NCBI GenBank assembly: GCA_031370485.1
Contig: JANMQK010000090.1
Span: forward strand, 1 to 24,293
Origin: JANMQK01 sp031370485
GTDB lineage: Bacteria; Acidobacteriota; Polarisedimenticolia; Gp22-AA2
DNA: 24,293 nucleotides
Direction of reading: 5' to 3'
The position numbers and the translations under genes are program-made. Positions 7,058 through 14,751 of this stretch are shown here, in pieces. Each line of letters starts with the position of its first letter. Position 1 is the first letter of the stretch. The notes below the pieces were generated by a model, which worked only from the letters and a program-made list of their open reading frames with translations, made no database searches and was not told the origin of the DNA.

Positions 7058-8821
7058 CTAGATCTGCCCGGCCGGAGGGCCGGAGAGGCGCGGCGTCACT
7101 GACACCGACCGGAAGCGACGCAGCAGGACCTGTCCGGCGGGCATTCCCTTCCTTTTCCGGACATGCTTTCGCTGGGTGTAGTGGACCTCGACCTTGCCAT
7201 CCGTGCGCCCGCCGCTGTAGTAGGCCGCGAGCTCCGCGGCGGCCCGGAGCGTGGCCTCCGGGAGCGCTTTCAGGCGATGCGGGTTGCGGACCACGACGTG
7301 CGCCCCGGGTTGCCCCGCCGCGTGGAGCCAGAAATCCCAGGGGGAGGCCACGCGGAAGGTGAGGGTGTCGTTTTCCGCACCGCTCCTGCCGACCAGTATG
7401 ATGAGCCCGTCGGGACTTTCGTGCCGTCGGACGCGCGCCGGCTGCTCGCGCGCGCGCGATGACGGCGCGGGTCTTTTCCCCTGGCGGGGGGCGTGCACCA
7501 GGCCGAGCCGATCCATCTCCGCCCGCAACCGCTCGAGGTCGGCTGGATTGCGCAGGGAACAGGCGAGTTCAGCGAGCCGGCGCCATTCCTGGAGACGCGC
7601 CTCCACCGCGGCCAGCCTGGACTCGATTATGCCCAGGCCGCGCTTTTCTTTCTTGTAGCGCCTGAACAGCCGCTGCGCGTTCTCCTGCAGGGAGAGGGCG
7701 GGGTCAACCGGCACCTCGAGATGAGGCCCCTGGGGGGCGTAGGGGTCCTGGACGAACGCCACGCCCCCCTCGACCCGCGCGGACCCGAGGCCGGCGAGCA
7801 GGGCCTCGCCCATTTTCCGGTGTCGGTCGCAGGCGAGCGCGCGTTCCATCTCCTCGCGGAGTCTCCGACCCAGCACCTCCAGCCGTCCGGATTCCCTCGC
7901 GACCAGGGCCCGGTGATGATCCCGCGACGCGGCGAAGTCCCGCAAGCGCTCCAGCAGTCCATAGCACGTCTCCGCGGCCTCGGAGACCCGGCGGAAACGG
8001 ATGGCCGTTACCGGCGCGGGGGACGCGGCTCCTCCTCCGGGTGGGAACAGGAGCGGCATCGGCGAAAGCGCCAGATCGCCACCACCCGGCGAATCACCGT
8101 CGCTCCAATCCTGCAGCGGGCGGGTTGAGTAAATGACGGGAGACCAGCGCTTCCCCTCCGCGGCCTCGAGGATTTCCCCGAGACGACCCTCGACATCCTC
8201 CGGCCGCGTGATCGCGAGGGTTTCGAGGTCGCGGGCCATCACGGGGCAGACTTCCTGCAGGAACGCCTCGGGCCGGCCGAAGCGTTCCCTTATGACCGGC
8301 AGGGCCGCGGCCCCCGCGGGAAGCGCCTCGTAACGCTCCCGGCCGGCCGGCGACTCGTAGGTCTTCCCGATCGTCGGCGCTCTGGAGCCGCCCGTCTCGC
8401 GCGCGAAGCCCAGGATGACGCTCCGTCCGTCCAGCAGCAGGATGTTGGCCGATCGTCCGAAAAGCTCGACGACGAGGCGGCGCTCCGTGGCTCCGTCTTC
8501 CCTTCGCGGAAGCCGGAGCCGGATCTCCACCACGCGGTCCCAGTCGCGGGCCTTGATCCCGAACGCAACGGCACCCGCGATCTCATGGTCGAGAAGCGCC
8601 GCGAATTGATCCGCCGGCGCCTCGGCGGCTCTCGAAAATGGAACCAGCAGATGGATGCGCGGCAGATCGGGGCGGACCGAAATCAGCAGATTGTCTTTAT
8701 TCGACGTGGCGAAGCGGAGGAGGTAGCGGCAACTGCCGAGGTGGGAGACCCTGAGGATTTCCCTCTCGGTGAGGCAGTCGGCGGCTTCCTCCGCCGCTGC
8801 CCTGAGGAGGAACTGGTCCAT
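7058..8821 (-). CDS. rqcH: NFACT family protein, RqcH-like ribosome quality-control factor
   Basis: RqcH binds stalled 50S subunits carrying peptidyl-tRNA and directs addition of C-terminal alanine tails that mark the peptide for degradation. The 587-residue product has the family architecture: NFACT-N domain (1 to about 255), a helical middle region with predicted coiled coils (about 275-445), and the NFACT-R (DUF814) domain (about 463-570), with the DFWLHAAGQPGAHVVVR block at 496-512. An Asp-Arg pair at residues 95-96 (DWDRVVEI) sits where the essential DR motif of B. subtilis RqcH (Asp97-Arg98) is expected. The frame is open 279 nt further upstream, but that part overlaps carD. I chose ATG 8821, preceded by AAGGG and giving a domain-like start. 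It lies 23 nt after carD, so the two are co-transcribed. Confidence 0.88.
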   Translation of the reverse strand: MDQFLLRAAAEEAADCLTEREILRVSHLGSCRYLLRFATSNKDNLLISVRPDLPRIHLLVPFSRAAEAPADQFAALLDHEIAGAVAFGIKARDWDRVVEIRLRLPRREDGATERRLVVELFGRSANILLLDGRSVILGFARETGGSRAPTIGKTYESPAGRERYEALPAGAAALPVIRERFGRPEAFLQEVCPVMARDLETLAITRPEDVEGRLGEILEAAEGKRWSPVIYSTRPLQDWSDGDSPGGGDLALSPMPLLFPPGGGAASPAPVTAIRFRRVSEAAETCYGLLERLRDFAASRDHHRALVARESGRLEVLGRRLREEMERALACDRHRKMGEALLAGLGSARVEGGVAFVQDPYAPQGPHLEVPVDPALSLQENAQRLFRRYKKEKRGLGIIESRLAAVEARLQEWRRLAELACSLRNPADLERLRAEMDRLGLVHAPRQGKRPAPSSRAREQPARVRRHESPDGLIILVGRSGAENDTLTFRVASPWDFWLHAAGQPGAHVVVRNPHRLKALPEATLRAAAELAAYYSGGRTDGKVEVHYTQRKHVRKRKGMPAGQVLLRRFRSVSVTPRLSGPPAGQI

Positions 8822-8844
8822 CCCTTGTTGAGGATTCGAGGCGC

Positions 8845-9351
8845 TCAGCGCTCCCGGGCAATCTTGCCGGCGCGCGCCACGGCCCTGTCGATCTTCGCCT
8901 CGACCTGATCGGTGGGCATCTTCTCGACCTCGGCGATCTCGCTGACAATGAGATACCGGGCCCGATCCAGCATTCGGCGCTCGCGGTAGGAGAGGTTTTT
9001 CTGGAGGGCAAGGTGGCTCAGGCTCTTGAACACGAGCGCCACCTCGGTGATGGATCCGGTCCGCATCTTGTCGGAATTCTCCTGGAAGCGCCCCTTCCAA
9101 TCATCAAACAGCTGAACCTTGTTGTCCTTGAGGACATCGTAGACTAGGTCAATTTCCTTCTTTGACACCACCGGCCGAAGCCCCACGTTTCCGGTGTTGC
9201 TCCGGGGGACCATCACCGTGCTGTCGTTCGCCACGATCCGGAGACGCAGAAACTCCTCGTCCCTTTCGCCCGAAGATCGCCGCTCGATCTGCTCGATGAC
9301 ACCCAGGCCATGATTGGGGTAAACAACCTTGTCGCCGATTTTGAATTCCAC
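8845..9351 (-). CDS. carD: CarD family transcriptional regulator
   Basis: CarD-type proteins bind the RNA polymerase beta subunit and stabilise the open promoter complex, often at ribosomal RNA promoters. The 168-residue product begins VEFKIGDKVVYPNHGLG, the RNA-polymerase-interacting Tudor-like domain (1 to about 65). An all-helical DNA-binding part follows (about 75-168), with the conserved LSYRERRMLDRAR block. The start is GTG, chosen because GGAGG (9357-9361) lies 5 nt before it and the domain begins there. An ATG further upstream at 9495 would precede the predicted promoter and is rejected. A strong promoter precedes the gene. rqcH follows 23 nt downstream. The family call is firm; whether it regulates rRNA, carotenoid or other genes here cannot be read. 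Confidence 0.95.
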   Translation of the reverse strand: MEFKIGDKVVYPNHGLGVIEQIERRSSGERDEEFLRLRIVANDSTVMVPRSNTGNVGLRPVVSKKEIDLVYDVLKDNKVQLFDDWKGRFQENSDKMRTGSITEVALVFKSLSHLALQKNLSYRERRMLDRARYLIVSEIAEVEKMPTDQVEAKIDRAVARAGKIARER

Positions 9352-9356
9352 GCGAG

Positions 9357-9361
9357 CCTCC
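9357..9361 (-). promoter_or_regulatory. Shine-Dalgarno fixing the carD GTG start
   Basis: A perfect GGAGG lies 5 nt upstream of the GTG at 9351. It decides between this GTG and the ATG at 9495. Confidence 0.8.
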
Positions 9362-9418
9362 ACTGCGCGCCGGTTTTGCGCCGAAGGCCGGCTGGCGCTG
9401 GATGGGAAATAGGGATGT

Positions 9419-9447
9419 ATCTTAGCAGAATTCGTGCCCAGGGTCAA
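9419..9447 (-). promoter_or_regulatory. strong sigma70-like promoter of carD-rqcH
   Basis: On the minus strand TTGACC (9442-9447) is separated by exactly 17 nt from TAAGAT (9419-9424). An extended -10 TGC directly precedes the -10 hexamer. Transcription should start near 9412, giving a leader of about 60 nt before the carD GTG. Confidence 0.7.
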
Positions 9448-9464
9448 TGAGCGCTTTCGCATCG

Positions 9465-9470
9465 TACAAT
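9465..9470 (+). promoter_or_regulatory. -10-like element for the DUF72 gene
   Basis: TACAAT on the plus strand matches the -10 consensus at five of six positions and lies 43 nt before the DUF72 GTG. No good -35 is found 17 nt upstream; the corresponding bases are the -35 hexamer of the divergent carD promoter read backwards. The two promoters would compete for, or share, the same face of DNA. Confidence 0.4.
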
Positions 9471-9513
9471 AAAGGTCAGTGATGACGTCGTCCACCAGCG
9501 CGCAGGGGGGATC

Positions 9514-10446
9514 GTGATCCGGGTCGGCATCGCCGGGTGGGACTATCCGGATTGGGAGGGGGTCGTCTACCCTCCCGGACCCGGCAGGGAGTTCGATGCG
9601 CTCGCGTTCCTGACACGGTATTTCGATACGATCGAGATCAACGTCACGTTCTACCGGCAGATCGACCCGGCGATGGCCCAGGCGTGGGCAGGCCGCGTGG
9701 CCGGCGCGGGGCCGTTTCTATTCACCGCGAAACTCCACCGCTCGCTGACGCACCCGGCGCCGGACCCGGGCTCTCGCGAGGTCCCTGGCGGAGAGTCCCC
9801 CGGCGCGCTGTCCGCGGTCGAAGCTGAGGCCGCTCGTTGCAGGACAGGCCTCGCCCCTCTCATGGATGCGGGGCTTTTGGGTGCTCTCTTGATGCAGTTC
9901 CCGCATTCCTTCCACGACACGCGGGCGAACTGGGAGCGGCTGGACGCGCTGGCGACTGCCCTGGCGGGACTCCCCCTGGTCGCCGAATTCCGGCACCGAA
10001 GCTGGGACAATCAGAAAACGCTGGACCGGTTGCGGGAACGGGGGATCGGGTTCTGCAATATCGACCAGCCGTCGATCGGCGCGACGCTCCCGGCAACGTG
10101 TCACGTCACTTCGCGCATCGCCTACGTCCGACTGCATGGCCGGAACGGCGCCAACTGGTTCCGGAGAGGAGCGGCGTCCGCCTCGCGCTACGACTACCTG
10201 TACTCGATGGAGGAGCTCGAACCGTGGGTGCAGCGAGTCCGGCGGCTGGCAGGCCACGCGGAGGAAGTGTTCGTCATTGCCAACAATCATTACCACGGCA
10301 AGGGACCCGCGAACGCGCTGATGCTGTCTTCCGCCCTGTCGGGCCGTCGCCCGAGGGCCCCTGCGACGCTTGTCGCGGCCCACCCGGTGCTCTCAGGGAT
10401 GGTCGAGGAGGATCCCGGGCCCCCGGTGCAGCGGAGCCTTTTCTAG
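9514..10446 (+). CDS. DUF72 domain protein (YecE-like)
   Basis: The 310-residue product is a DUF72 family protein with a predicted TIM-barrel-like fold. Signatures include IRVGIAGWDYPDWEGVVYP (2-20), FDTIEINVTFYRQ (about 37-49), the QFPHSF segment and LVAEFRHRSW in the first half, AYVRLHGRN, YDYLYSMEEL, and VFVIANNHYHGKGPANA near the end. The biochemical function of the family is not established. The start is GTG, preceded by a G-rich stretch (9505-9510). The gene is divergent from carD and convergent with the radical SAM gene, 7 nt from its stop, so it forms a single-gene unit. It is complete and normal in length. Confidence 0.92.
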   Translation: MIRVGIAGWDYPDWEGVVYPPGPGREFDALAFLTRYFDTIEINVTFYRQIDPAMAQAWAGRVAGAGPFLFTAKLHRSLTHPAPDPGSREVPGGESPGALSAVEAEAARCRTGLAPLMDAGLLGALLMQFPHSFHDTRANWERLDALATALAGLPLVAEFRHRSWDNQKTLDRLRERGIGFCNIDQPSIGATLPATCHVTSRIAYVRLHGRNGANWFRRGAASASRYDYLYSMEELEPWVQRVRRLAGHAEEVFVIANNHYHGKGPANALMLSSALSGRRPRAPATLVAAHPVLSGMVEEDPGPPVQRSLF

Positions 10447-10453
10447 GCGGGAC

Positions 10454-11464
10454 TCAGTCGTCCTGGGGCTCCGCAACCACTTCGCGGCCCTTGGCGTCGA
10501 TCGAGACCTCGCGGATCTCGTCGATCTTGCAGCTGCCGCAGAGGGGCAGCTTTTCGAACTGGTGGTCCAGGTAGCGCCGCCGGATCTCGGTCGCCACGGG
10601 GCCGTTCCAGACCGCGGAGATACTGCTGTTGGTGATGTTTCCAAGCACCTGCTCGCGGCTGTAGTCCACGCAGCAGAGCACGAGGTCCCCGTTGAACATG
10701 ATGTAAGCCTGCTTGAAGAGCCGCGTGCAGGTGGTGTAGTACGACATCGAGTGGGTCCTGCTGAAGGACTCGGCGTCCTCGATGTTGCCGCCGCGATTCT
10801 CGAGCGTGGTGTACTTGGATGCGACCCCCCGCGACTGCCAGAAGGCGACCGCCTTGCGGGCGTCGATGACGCTCGTATCGACCATCGTGATCCAGAGCTG
10901 CGGCCGGTCCAGCCCGCGGCTACGCTGGGTTTCGATGAACTGGCTGACGTTCGCCATCGTCCGGTCGAAGTCCATGTTGCCGCGCATCGTTTTCTGGTAG
11001 GCGTCCTTGTCGATGCCCTGGAACGAGACATAGAGCTTGTGGATGCCCGCCCCCGCTTCCAGGATCTTTTCGACGATCGGCGGCGTGAGGAAGTGCCCGT
11101 TGCTGGTGATCACGACCTTGCAGTCGGGAATCCTTTCATTGATGTACCGGACCTTTTCGAACAAATCCCGGTCCATCAACGGCTCGTTCATCAGGTAGGG
11201 GCTGATCCGGCGCACGCCATGCTCCGCCGCTTCGTCGATGATCCTTCGAAAGAGCTCCGGCGGCATCTTCCCCTTGGGCTGCGTCTCGTAGGTCTCGCCG
11301 TAGGGACAGAAGATGCAGTCCGCGTTGCAGCCCGTAAAGGTCTGGATTTGAATCGTGCGCGGAAACGCGGGAACCGGACGGCGGGTCAGCCGGTTGGCCA
11401 GCCGCGTCCACGGCCGGTCCTCGGGCCGGTTCATATAGTACTCGTTGATCTTCAGCCGGGTCAT
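10454..11464 (-). CDS. radical SAM/SPASM domain protein, substrate unknown
   Basis: The 336-residue protein has a radical SAM core with the cluster motif C-x3-C-x2-C at Cys46, Cys50 and Cys53 (GCNADCIFC), then NEPLMD (93-98) and SNGHFL (121-126). The C-terminal SPASM-type region supplies Cys246, Cys264, Cys265, Cys309 and Cys312; ISAVWNG (282-288) is the pattern seen between SPASM cysteines. Such proteins use S-adenosylmethionine and iron-sulfur clusters to start radical chemistry, often on peptides, sugars or cofactors. No precursor peptide is visible next to it. It is the last gene of the ten-gene operon and its ATG overlaps the GT4 stop as ATGA. The link to two glycosyltransferases hints at a sugar or lipid substrate, but that is inference. 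Confidence 0.9.
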   Translation of the reverse strand: MTRLKINEYYMNRPEDRPWTRLANRLTRRPVPAFPRTIQIQTFTGCNADCIFCPYGETYETQPKGKMPPELFRRIIDEAAEHGVRRISPYLMNEPLMDRDLFEKVRYINERIPDCKVVITSNGHFLTPPIVEKILEAGAGIHKLYVSFQGIDKDAYQKTMRGNMDFDRTMANVSQFIETQRSRGLDRPQLWITMVDTSVIDARKAVAFWQSRGVASKYTTLENRGGNIEDAESFSRTHSMSYYTTCTRLFKQAYIMFNGDLVLCCVDYSREQVLGNITNSSISAVWNGPVATEIRRRYLDHQFEKLPLCGSCKIDEIREVSIDAKGREVVAEPQDD

Positions 11465-12576
11465 TGACCTGCTCCCACAGCGCGGTAAACCGCTTCGGTC
11501 TGTTCGATCATCCGGTCGATCGTGAACTCGCCCACCCTCTCCCGGGCCGCGGCCGCGAGACGCGCACGCAACTCGCCGTCGGTCGCCAGGATCACCATCG
11601 CGCGGGCGAGCGCCGGGGCGTTTCCCGGAGGCGTCAGCAGGCCGTGGCGGCCATCTTCGACGATCTCCTCCACACCGTCAAGGCCGGCGGCAACGACCGG
11701 CGTCCCGGACGCCATTGCTTCCTTGAGCACGGCCGGCGATCCCTCGCCCGACGTCGAGGCAAGGACGAGCAGGTCGAGACCCGCAAAGACATCCGGCATG
11801 TCGTCGAGGAATCCCGTGAAAACAACTTGTTCGGAGAGGCCGAGCCGCATGACGCGACGCCGGATCGCCGTTTCACGCTCGCCACGCCCGACGACGACGT
11901 AACGCAATTCCGGCAGCTCCCGGGACGCCAGGGCCACGGCGTCGAGGAAACAGTCGAGGCCCTTGTGCGCCGCGAGGTGACCCACGGTGCCGATCAGGAA
12001 CGCTTCCGGTGGGCAGGAACCGCTCATGGCGGCGAGCGCCCGGCGAAAGCGCGCGCGATCGCCTCTCGCGAAACGGTCGAGGTCGATCCCCGAGTGCACG
12101 GTGACCACCCGCTCGGGAGGCAATCCCTGGGCGATCAACCCCCGCCGGATCGCCTCGGACACCGCGATCACCCTGTCGATGCGGTAGCGGTACTTGAGCC
12201 GGGCCAGGAGGCCCCCACGAAGTGAAAAGGATACGCGCCGCGAGGCCACGGCCGGACGGCGGCCGCAGAACAGCGTGGCCAGCGTCCCCAGGCTGACGGC
12301 GTGCGCTGTGTGGTAGTGCAGCAGGTTCACGCCCGACTCGCGCACGAGTTCGGCGAGCCTGCGGGCCGCGCGGAGATCCCACTCGCCGCGCATCGGGATC
12401 GGGACCGCGTCGAGGCCCGACGACACCGCGCGCTCGAGGAGCGCGCTGCCAGGGCGTCCCACCACGAGGCTGCGGTGGCCGCGCGCCGCAAGCCCGCGTG
12501 CGAGGACCAAGGTCTGGGCTTCCCCCCCGCGCCATCCCCTCTCGGTGTTGAGATGCAGAGTGTTCGCGGTCCTCAC
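11461..12576 (-). CDS. GT4-family glycosyltransferase
   Basis: The 371-residue product is a GT-B fold glycosyltransferase that should transfer a sugar from a nucleotide donor, probably to an envelope glycan or lipid. The N-terminal domain has the LNTERGWRGGEAQ glycine-rich loop (about 8-20). The C-terminal donor-binding domain has IGTVGHLAAHKG, VVVGRGERE and VVFTGFLDD. It also has GEGSPAVLKEAMASGTPVVA, which contains the retaining GT4 E-x7-E motif. The frame is open much further upstream, but that part overlaps the GT2 gene. I chose the GTG at 12576 because its GTGA overlaps the GT2 stop, like the other junctions here, and because it directly precedes the domain. The acceptor is unknown; a lipopolysaccharide-core or O-glycan role is plausible beside the WaaE-like GT2. 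Confidence 0.9.
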   Translation of the reverse strand: MRTANTLHLNTERGWRGGEAQTLVLARGLAARGHRSLVVGRPGSALLERAVSSGLDAVPIPMRGEWDLRAARRLAELVRESGVNLLHYHTAHAVSLGTLATLFCGRRPAVASRRVSFSLRGGLLARLKYRYRIDRVIAVSEAIRRGLIAQGLPPERVVTVHSGIDLDRFARGDRARFRRALAAMSGSCPPEAFLIGTVGHLAAHKGLDCFLDAVALASRELPELRYVVVGRGERETAIRRRVMRLGLSEQVVFTGFLDDMPDVFAGLDLLVLASTSGEGSPAVLKEAMASGTPVVAAGLDGVEEIVEDGRHGLLTPPGNAPALARAMVILATDGELRARLAAAARERVGEFTIDRMIEQTEAVYRAVGAGQ

Positions 12577-13508
12577 CTCGCCCGCCCCGAAGGATCCGCG
12601 GGGCCCGGCCCCGCGGACGCCGACCGCGCGGTGCCCATATCTTCGTCGAGGATTCTCCCGATCTGCTCCTCCACGAGCGGGCCCGCCGTGGCAACAGGCG
12701 GGACCGTCGCCGGATTCGTCCGCAGGATTGTCATCTCCCAGAGCCGGGCGTACTTGAGGTAGACGGTGAAAGCGCCGAACATCGACAGCACGAGCCCGTG
12801 CGCCCTGTCGAGGAAGCCGAGACGCAGGAAGTACATCCTGATGAACCTGCCGAGGGGACGCAGAAACACCTTCATGGCCCCCGCTCGTTTCCCTTCCGCG
12901 TACATCTGGGCCGCGCCCCATTCGCTGTAGAGCTCGAGCTTGCGCCAGTATTGCCCGAAAGAGCGGAAGGTGTGGTGCTCGATCGGATGGGTGAGCGTGG
13001 GCAAGGCGCCAGAGAGTTCGATCTCGGCGTGCACACGCCGATCCTGGTAGCGCGCAACGTCGCGGCGAAAGAACCGAATCACCGTGTCGCCTCCCCACCC
13101 GCAGTGGCGGATGCGCCGGCCCAGGAAATGGTTGGAACGGCGTATCCAGTAGGCGTCCGCCGCCGGCCCATCGCGGAGCAGTCCCAGGATCTCCTCGCGC
13201 AGGCCAGAAGTCACGCGTTCGTCGGCGTCCACCAACAGGACCCACTCATTGGCGGCCTGCGGGATCGCCCAGTTCTTCTGGCGGGCGGAGTAGACGTACT
13301 CGTGCTCAAGGATCCTCGCACCAAATCCGCGGGCGATCTCCAGAGTCCCGTCGGTGCTGAAGGAATCGACAACCATGATCTCGTCGGCAAAACGCACCGA
13401 ATCCAGGCACTCGAAGAGGTTCGCCTCCTCGTTGTACGTCGGCACGATGACGCTCACCGGCCGGCGGGACCCGGATCCTGGAACCGTCCTGCCGGACGCG
13501 TCTGTCAT
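12573..13508 (-). CDS. GT2-family glycosyltransferase, WaaE/KdtX-like
   Basis: The 311-residue protein is a GT-A fold glycosyltransferase. PVSVIVPTYNEEANL opens the nucleotide-binding domain (17-31), followed by EIMVVDSFSTDGT (43-55) and the metal-binding DADER motif (94-98). It continues with GGDTVIRFFRR and ends with a hydrophobic segment around LVLSMFGAFTVYLKYARL. This order resembles lipopolysaccharide-core beta-1,4-glucosyltransferases of the WaaE/KdtX group, so outer-membrane glycolipid synthesis is the likely role; the donor and acceptor are not certain. The ATG at 13508 overlaps the bamD stop as ATGA; the open frame upstream is a shadow of bamD. The stop overlaps the GT4 GTG. Placement after bamD supports an envelope function. 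Confidence 0.88.
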   Translation of the reverse strand: MTDASGRTVPGSGSRRPVSVIVPTYNEEANLFECLDSVRFADEIMVVDSFSTDGTLEIARGFGARILEHEYVYSARQKNWAIPQAANEWVLLVDADERVTSGLREEILGLLRDGPAADAYWIRRSNHFLGRRIRHCGWGGDTVIRFFRRDVARYQDRRVHAEIELSGALPTLTHPIEHHTFRSFGQYWRKLELYSEWGAAQMYAEGKRAGAMKVFLRPLGRFIRMYFLRLGFLDRAHGLVLSMFGAFTVYLKYARLWEMTILRTNPATVPPVATAGPLVEEQIGRILDEDMGTARSASAGPGPADPSGRAR

Positions 13509-14347
13509 CGGGCTTCCGCCGTCGGGACGGACGCAGCCGTCGACCGCTTGTGGTCCCGGTCGTACTCGGCGAGCGCGCGCTTCGCGCGCCTTGCCAGCTT
13601 TCCGTCGCTGTCTTCCCGGGCGAGCCGGTTGATCACCTCCTCGGCCCCGGTCCGATCGCCGACCGCGAGCAGACACCTCCCGAGATCAAACAGCAGGCGG
13701 TCCATCTCCTCGTAGCGTGGATATCGATCAAGGACGTACCGGTACCTATCGATTGCGGCATTCCAGAGCTTGCGGCGCTGGTAGAAGTACCCGATGATGC
13801 GCTCGTGCTCGGCCAGCAGGTCGAAACACTTCGTGATCTGAGTGCGCGCCTCCTCGACATAGCGACCGAAAGGAAACGCCGACTCGACCCTGCGGAACTC
13901 ATCGATGGCCTTCAGGGTGAGCGCCTGGTCACGGTCTGGCGCGAGGACCTGCTTGAACAGGGACATTCCGACCATGAACTGGGCCCGGTCCGCCTCTTCG
14001 TGCTGCGGGAAGTAGGACAGGAAATTGCGGTACCCGTTGAGCGCCTCCCCGTAGTTGAGAAGGCCGCCGTCCCTGTAGTAGCTATCGGCGATCGCAATCT
14101 GGACCCGCGGGAGCATGTCGCGGTCCTCGGGGGGAAGCTTGGGAAGCAGTCCCTGCAGGAGGGTGCGTGCCGAGAAGTAGCGTTTCTTGGCCATCTTCTC
14201 CATGGCCATCTGGTAGATCTTCGCGGGCGGTTCGGCCTCGGGCTTCACCTTGTTCTTGCCGGCGCAGGCGGCCGTGGCGGCCACGAGTACGCAGGCGAGA
14301 ATCCGGCGTGTCCGCGGGACCCGGGTTTTGGGCACGGCAGTCCTCAA
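13505..14347 (-). CDS. bamD: outer membrane protein assembly factor BamD (TPR lipoprotein)
   Basis: BamD is the essential lipoprotein of the BAM complex that inserts beta-barrel proteins into the outer membrane. The 280-residue product starts with a basic region and a hydrophobic signal peptide (about 15-27). A likely lipidated Cys is at residue 28 (ATAAC; the lipobox is imperfect, with Thr at -3). TPR-type repeats follow from about residue 42 to 240: FSARTLLQGLLPKLP, YGEALNGYRNFLSYFPQHEEAD, AIDEFRRVESAFPFGRYVEEA and AAIDRYRYVLDRYPRYEEMD. The start is a TTG overlapping the thioesterase stop, with GGAG 9 nt upstream; a GTG at codon 5 is a possible alternative. The stop overlaps the GT2 ATG. 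Presence of BamD marks a diderm envelope. A related TPR lipoprotein of the YbgF or YfiO group is the main alternative name. Confidence 0.87.
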   Translation of the reverse strand: MRTAVPKTRVPRTRRILACVLVAATAACAGKNKVKPEAEPPAKIYQMAMEKMAKKRYFSARTLLQGLLPKLPPEDRDMLPRVQIAIADSYYRDGGLLNYGEALNGYRNFLSYFPQHEEADRAQFMVGMSLFKQVLAPDRDQALTLKAIDEFRRVESAFPFGRYVEEARTQITKCFDLLAEHERIIGYFYQRRKLWNAAIDRYRYVLDRYPRYEEMDRLLFDLGRCLLAVGDRTGAEEVINRLAREDSDGKLARRAKRALAEYDRDHKRSTAASVPTAEAR

Positions 14348-14745
14348 TCTGCCAGTCTCCGCAGCGCGGCCGGCAATCGCCTCGGCCGGCCGCGCTCGTC
14401 GACCGCGGCGTGGATCGTGGAGCCCGTGGCCAGCAGCGCGCCATTCTCCTCCCGCTCGATGCGGTACCGGAACTTGACCCGGACGCCGCCCATCTCAACG
14501 ATCTCCGTCCGGACTCGCAGCAGGTCGTCGTAGCGCGCCGGGGCGTGGTAGGTGCACGCCGCCTCGATCACGGGGAGAAAGACACCCTCGGCTTCCACAC
14601 CCGCGTAGGTCATGCCCCGGGCCCGCATCAACTCGGTCCGACCGATCTCGAACCACACGAGGTGGTTGGCGTGGTGCGCCACGCCCATGCGATCGACCTC
14701 CGGATACCTGACCCTGATCTGGACCACTTCCCCGGCGCGTTCCAA
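14344..14745 (-). CDS. acyl-CoA thioesterase, YbgC/4-hydroxybenzoyl-CoA thioesterase family
   Basis: The 133-residue product has a hot-dog fold signature: VRYPEVDRMGVAHHANHLVWFEIGRTELMR (about 12-41), including the catalytic Asp and the His-rich segment of the YbgC group (D-x-x-G-V-x-H-x-x-x-x). Members hydrolyse acyl-CoA or acyl-carrier-protein thioesters; in E. coli YbgC associates with the Tol-Pal region and phospholipid metabolism. Here the gene sits directly before bamD with a TTGA overlap, again an envelope setting. The start is TTG with GAGG just upstream; a GTG at codon 7 is possible. It follows rpe after 6 nt. The natural substrate is not known from sequence. Confidence 0.9.
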   Translation of the reverse strand: MERAGEVVQIRVRYPEVDRMGVAHHANHLVWFEIGRTELMRARGMTYAGVEAEGVFLPVIEAACTYHAPARYDDLLRVRTEIVEMGGVRVKFRYRIEREENGALLATGSTIHAAVDERGRPRRLPAALRRLAD

Positions 14746-14751
14746 GTCGCC

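Noticed and set aside
8822..9100. Open upstream extension of the rqcH frame by 93 codons
   Set aside because: It overlaps carD in another frame, has no family-like sequence, and a ribosome-binding site precedes the ATG at 8821.
9352..9495. Upstream ATG for carD at 9495
   Set aside because: It would lie upstream of the predicted promoter, and the GTG at 9351 has a perfect GGAGG and starts the conserved domain.
12577..13245. Long N-terminal extension of the GT4 frame
   Set aside because: It is the shadow of the GT2 gene. The GTG at 12576 with its GTGA overlap and the start of the GT4 domain give a better start.
13509..13676. N-terminal extension of the GT2 frame
   Set aside because: It overlaps bamD and is Arg/Gly-rich shadow sequence. 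The ATG at 13508 overlaps the bamD stop.
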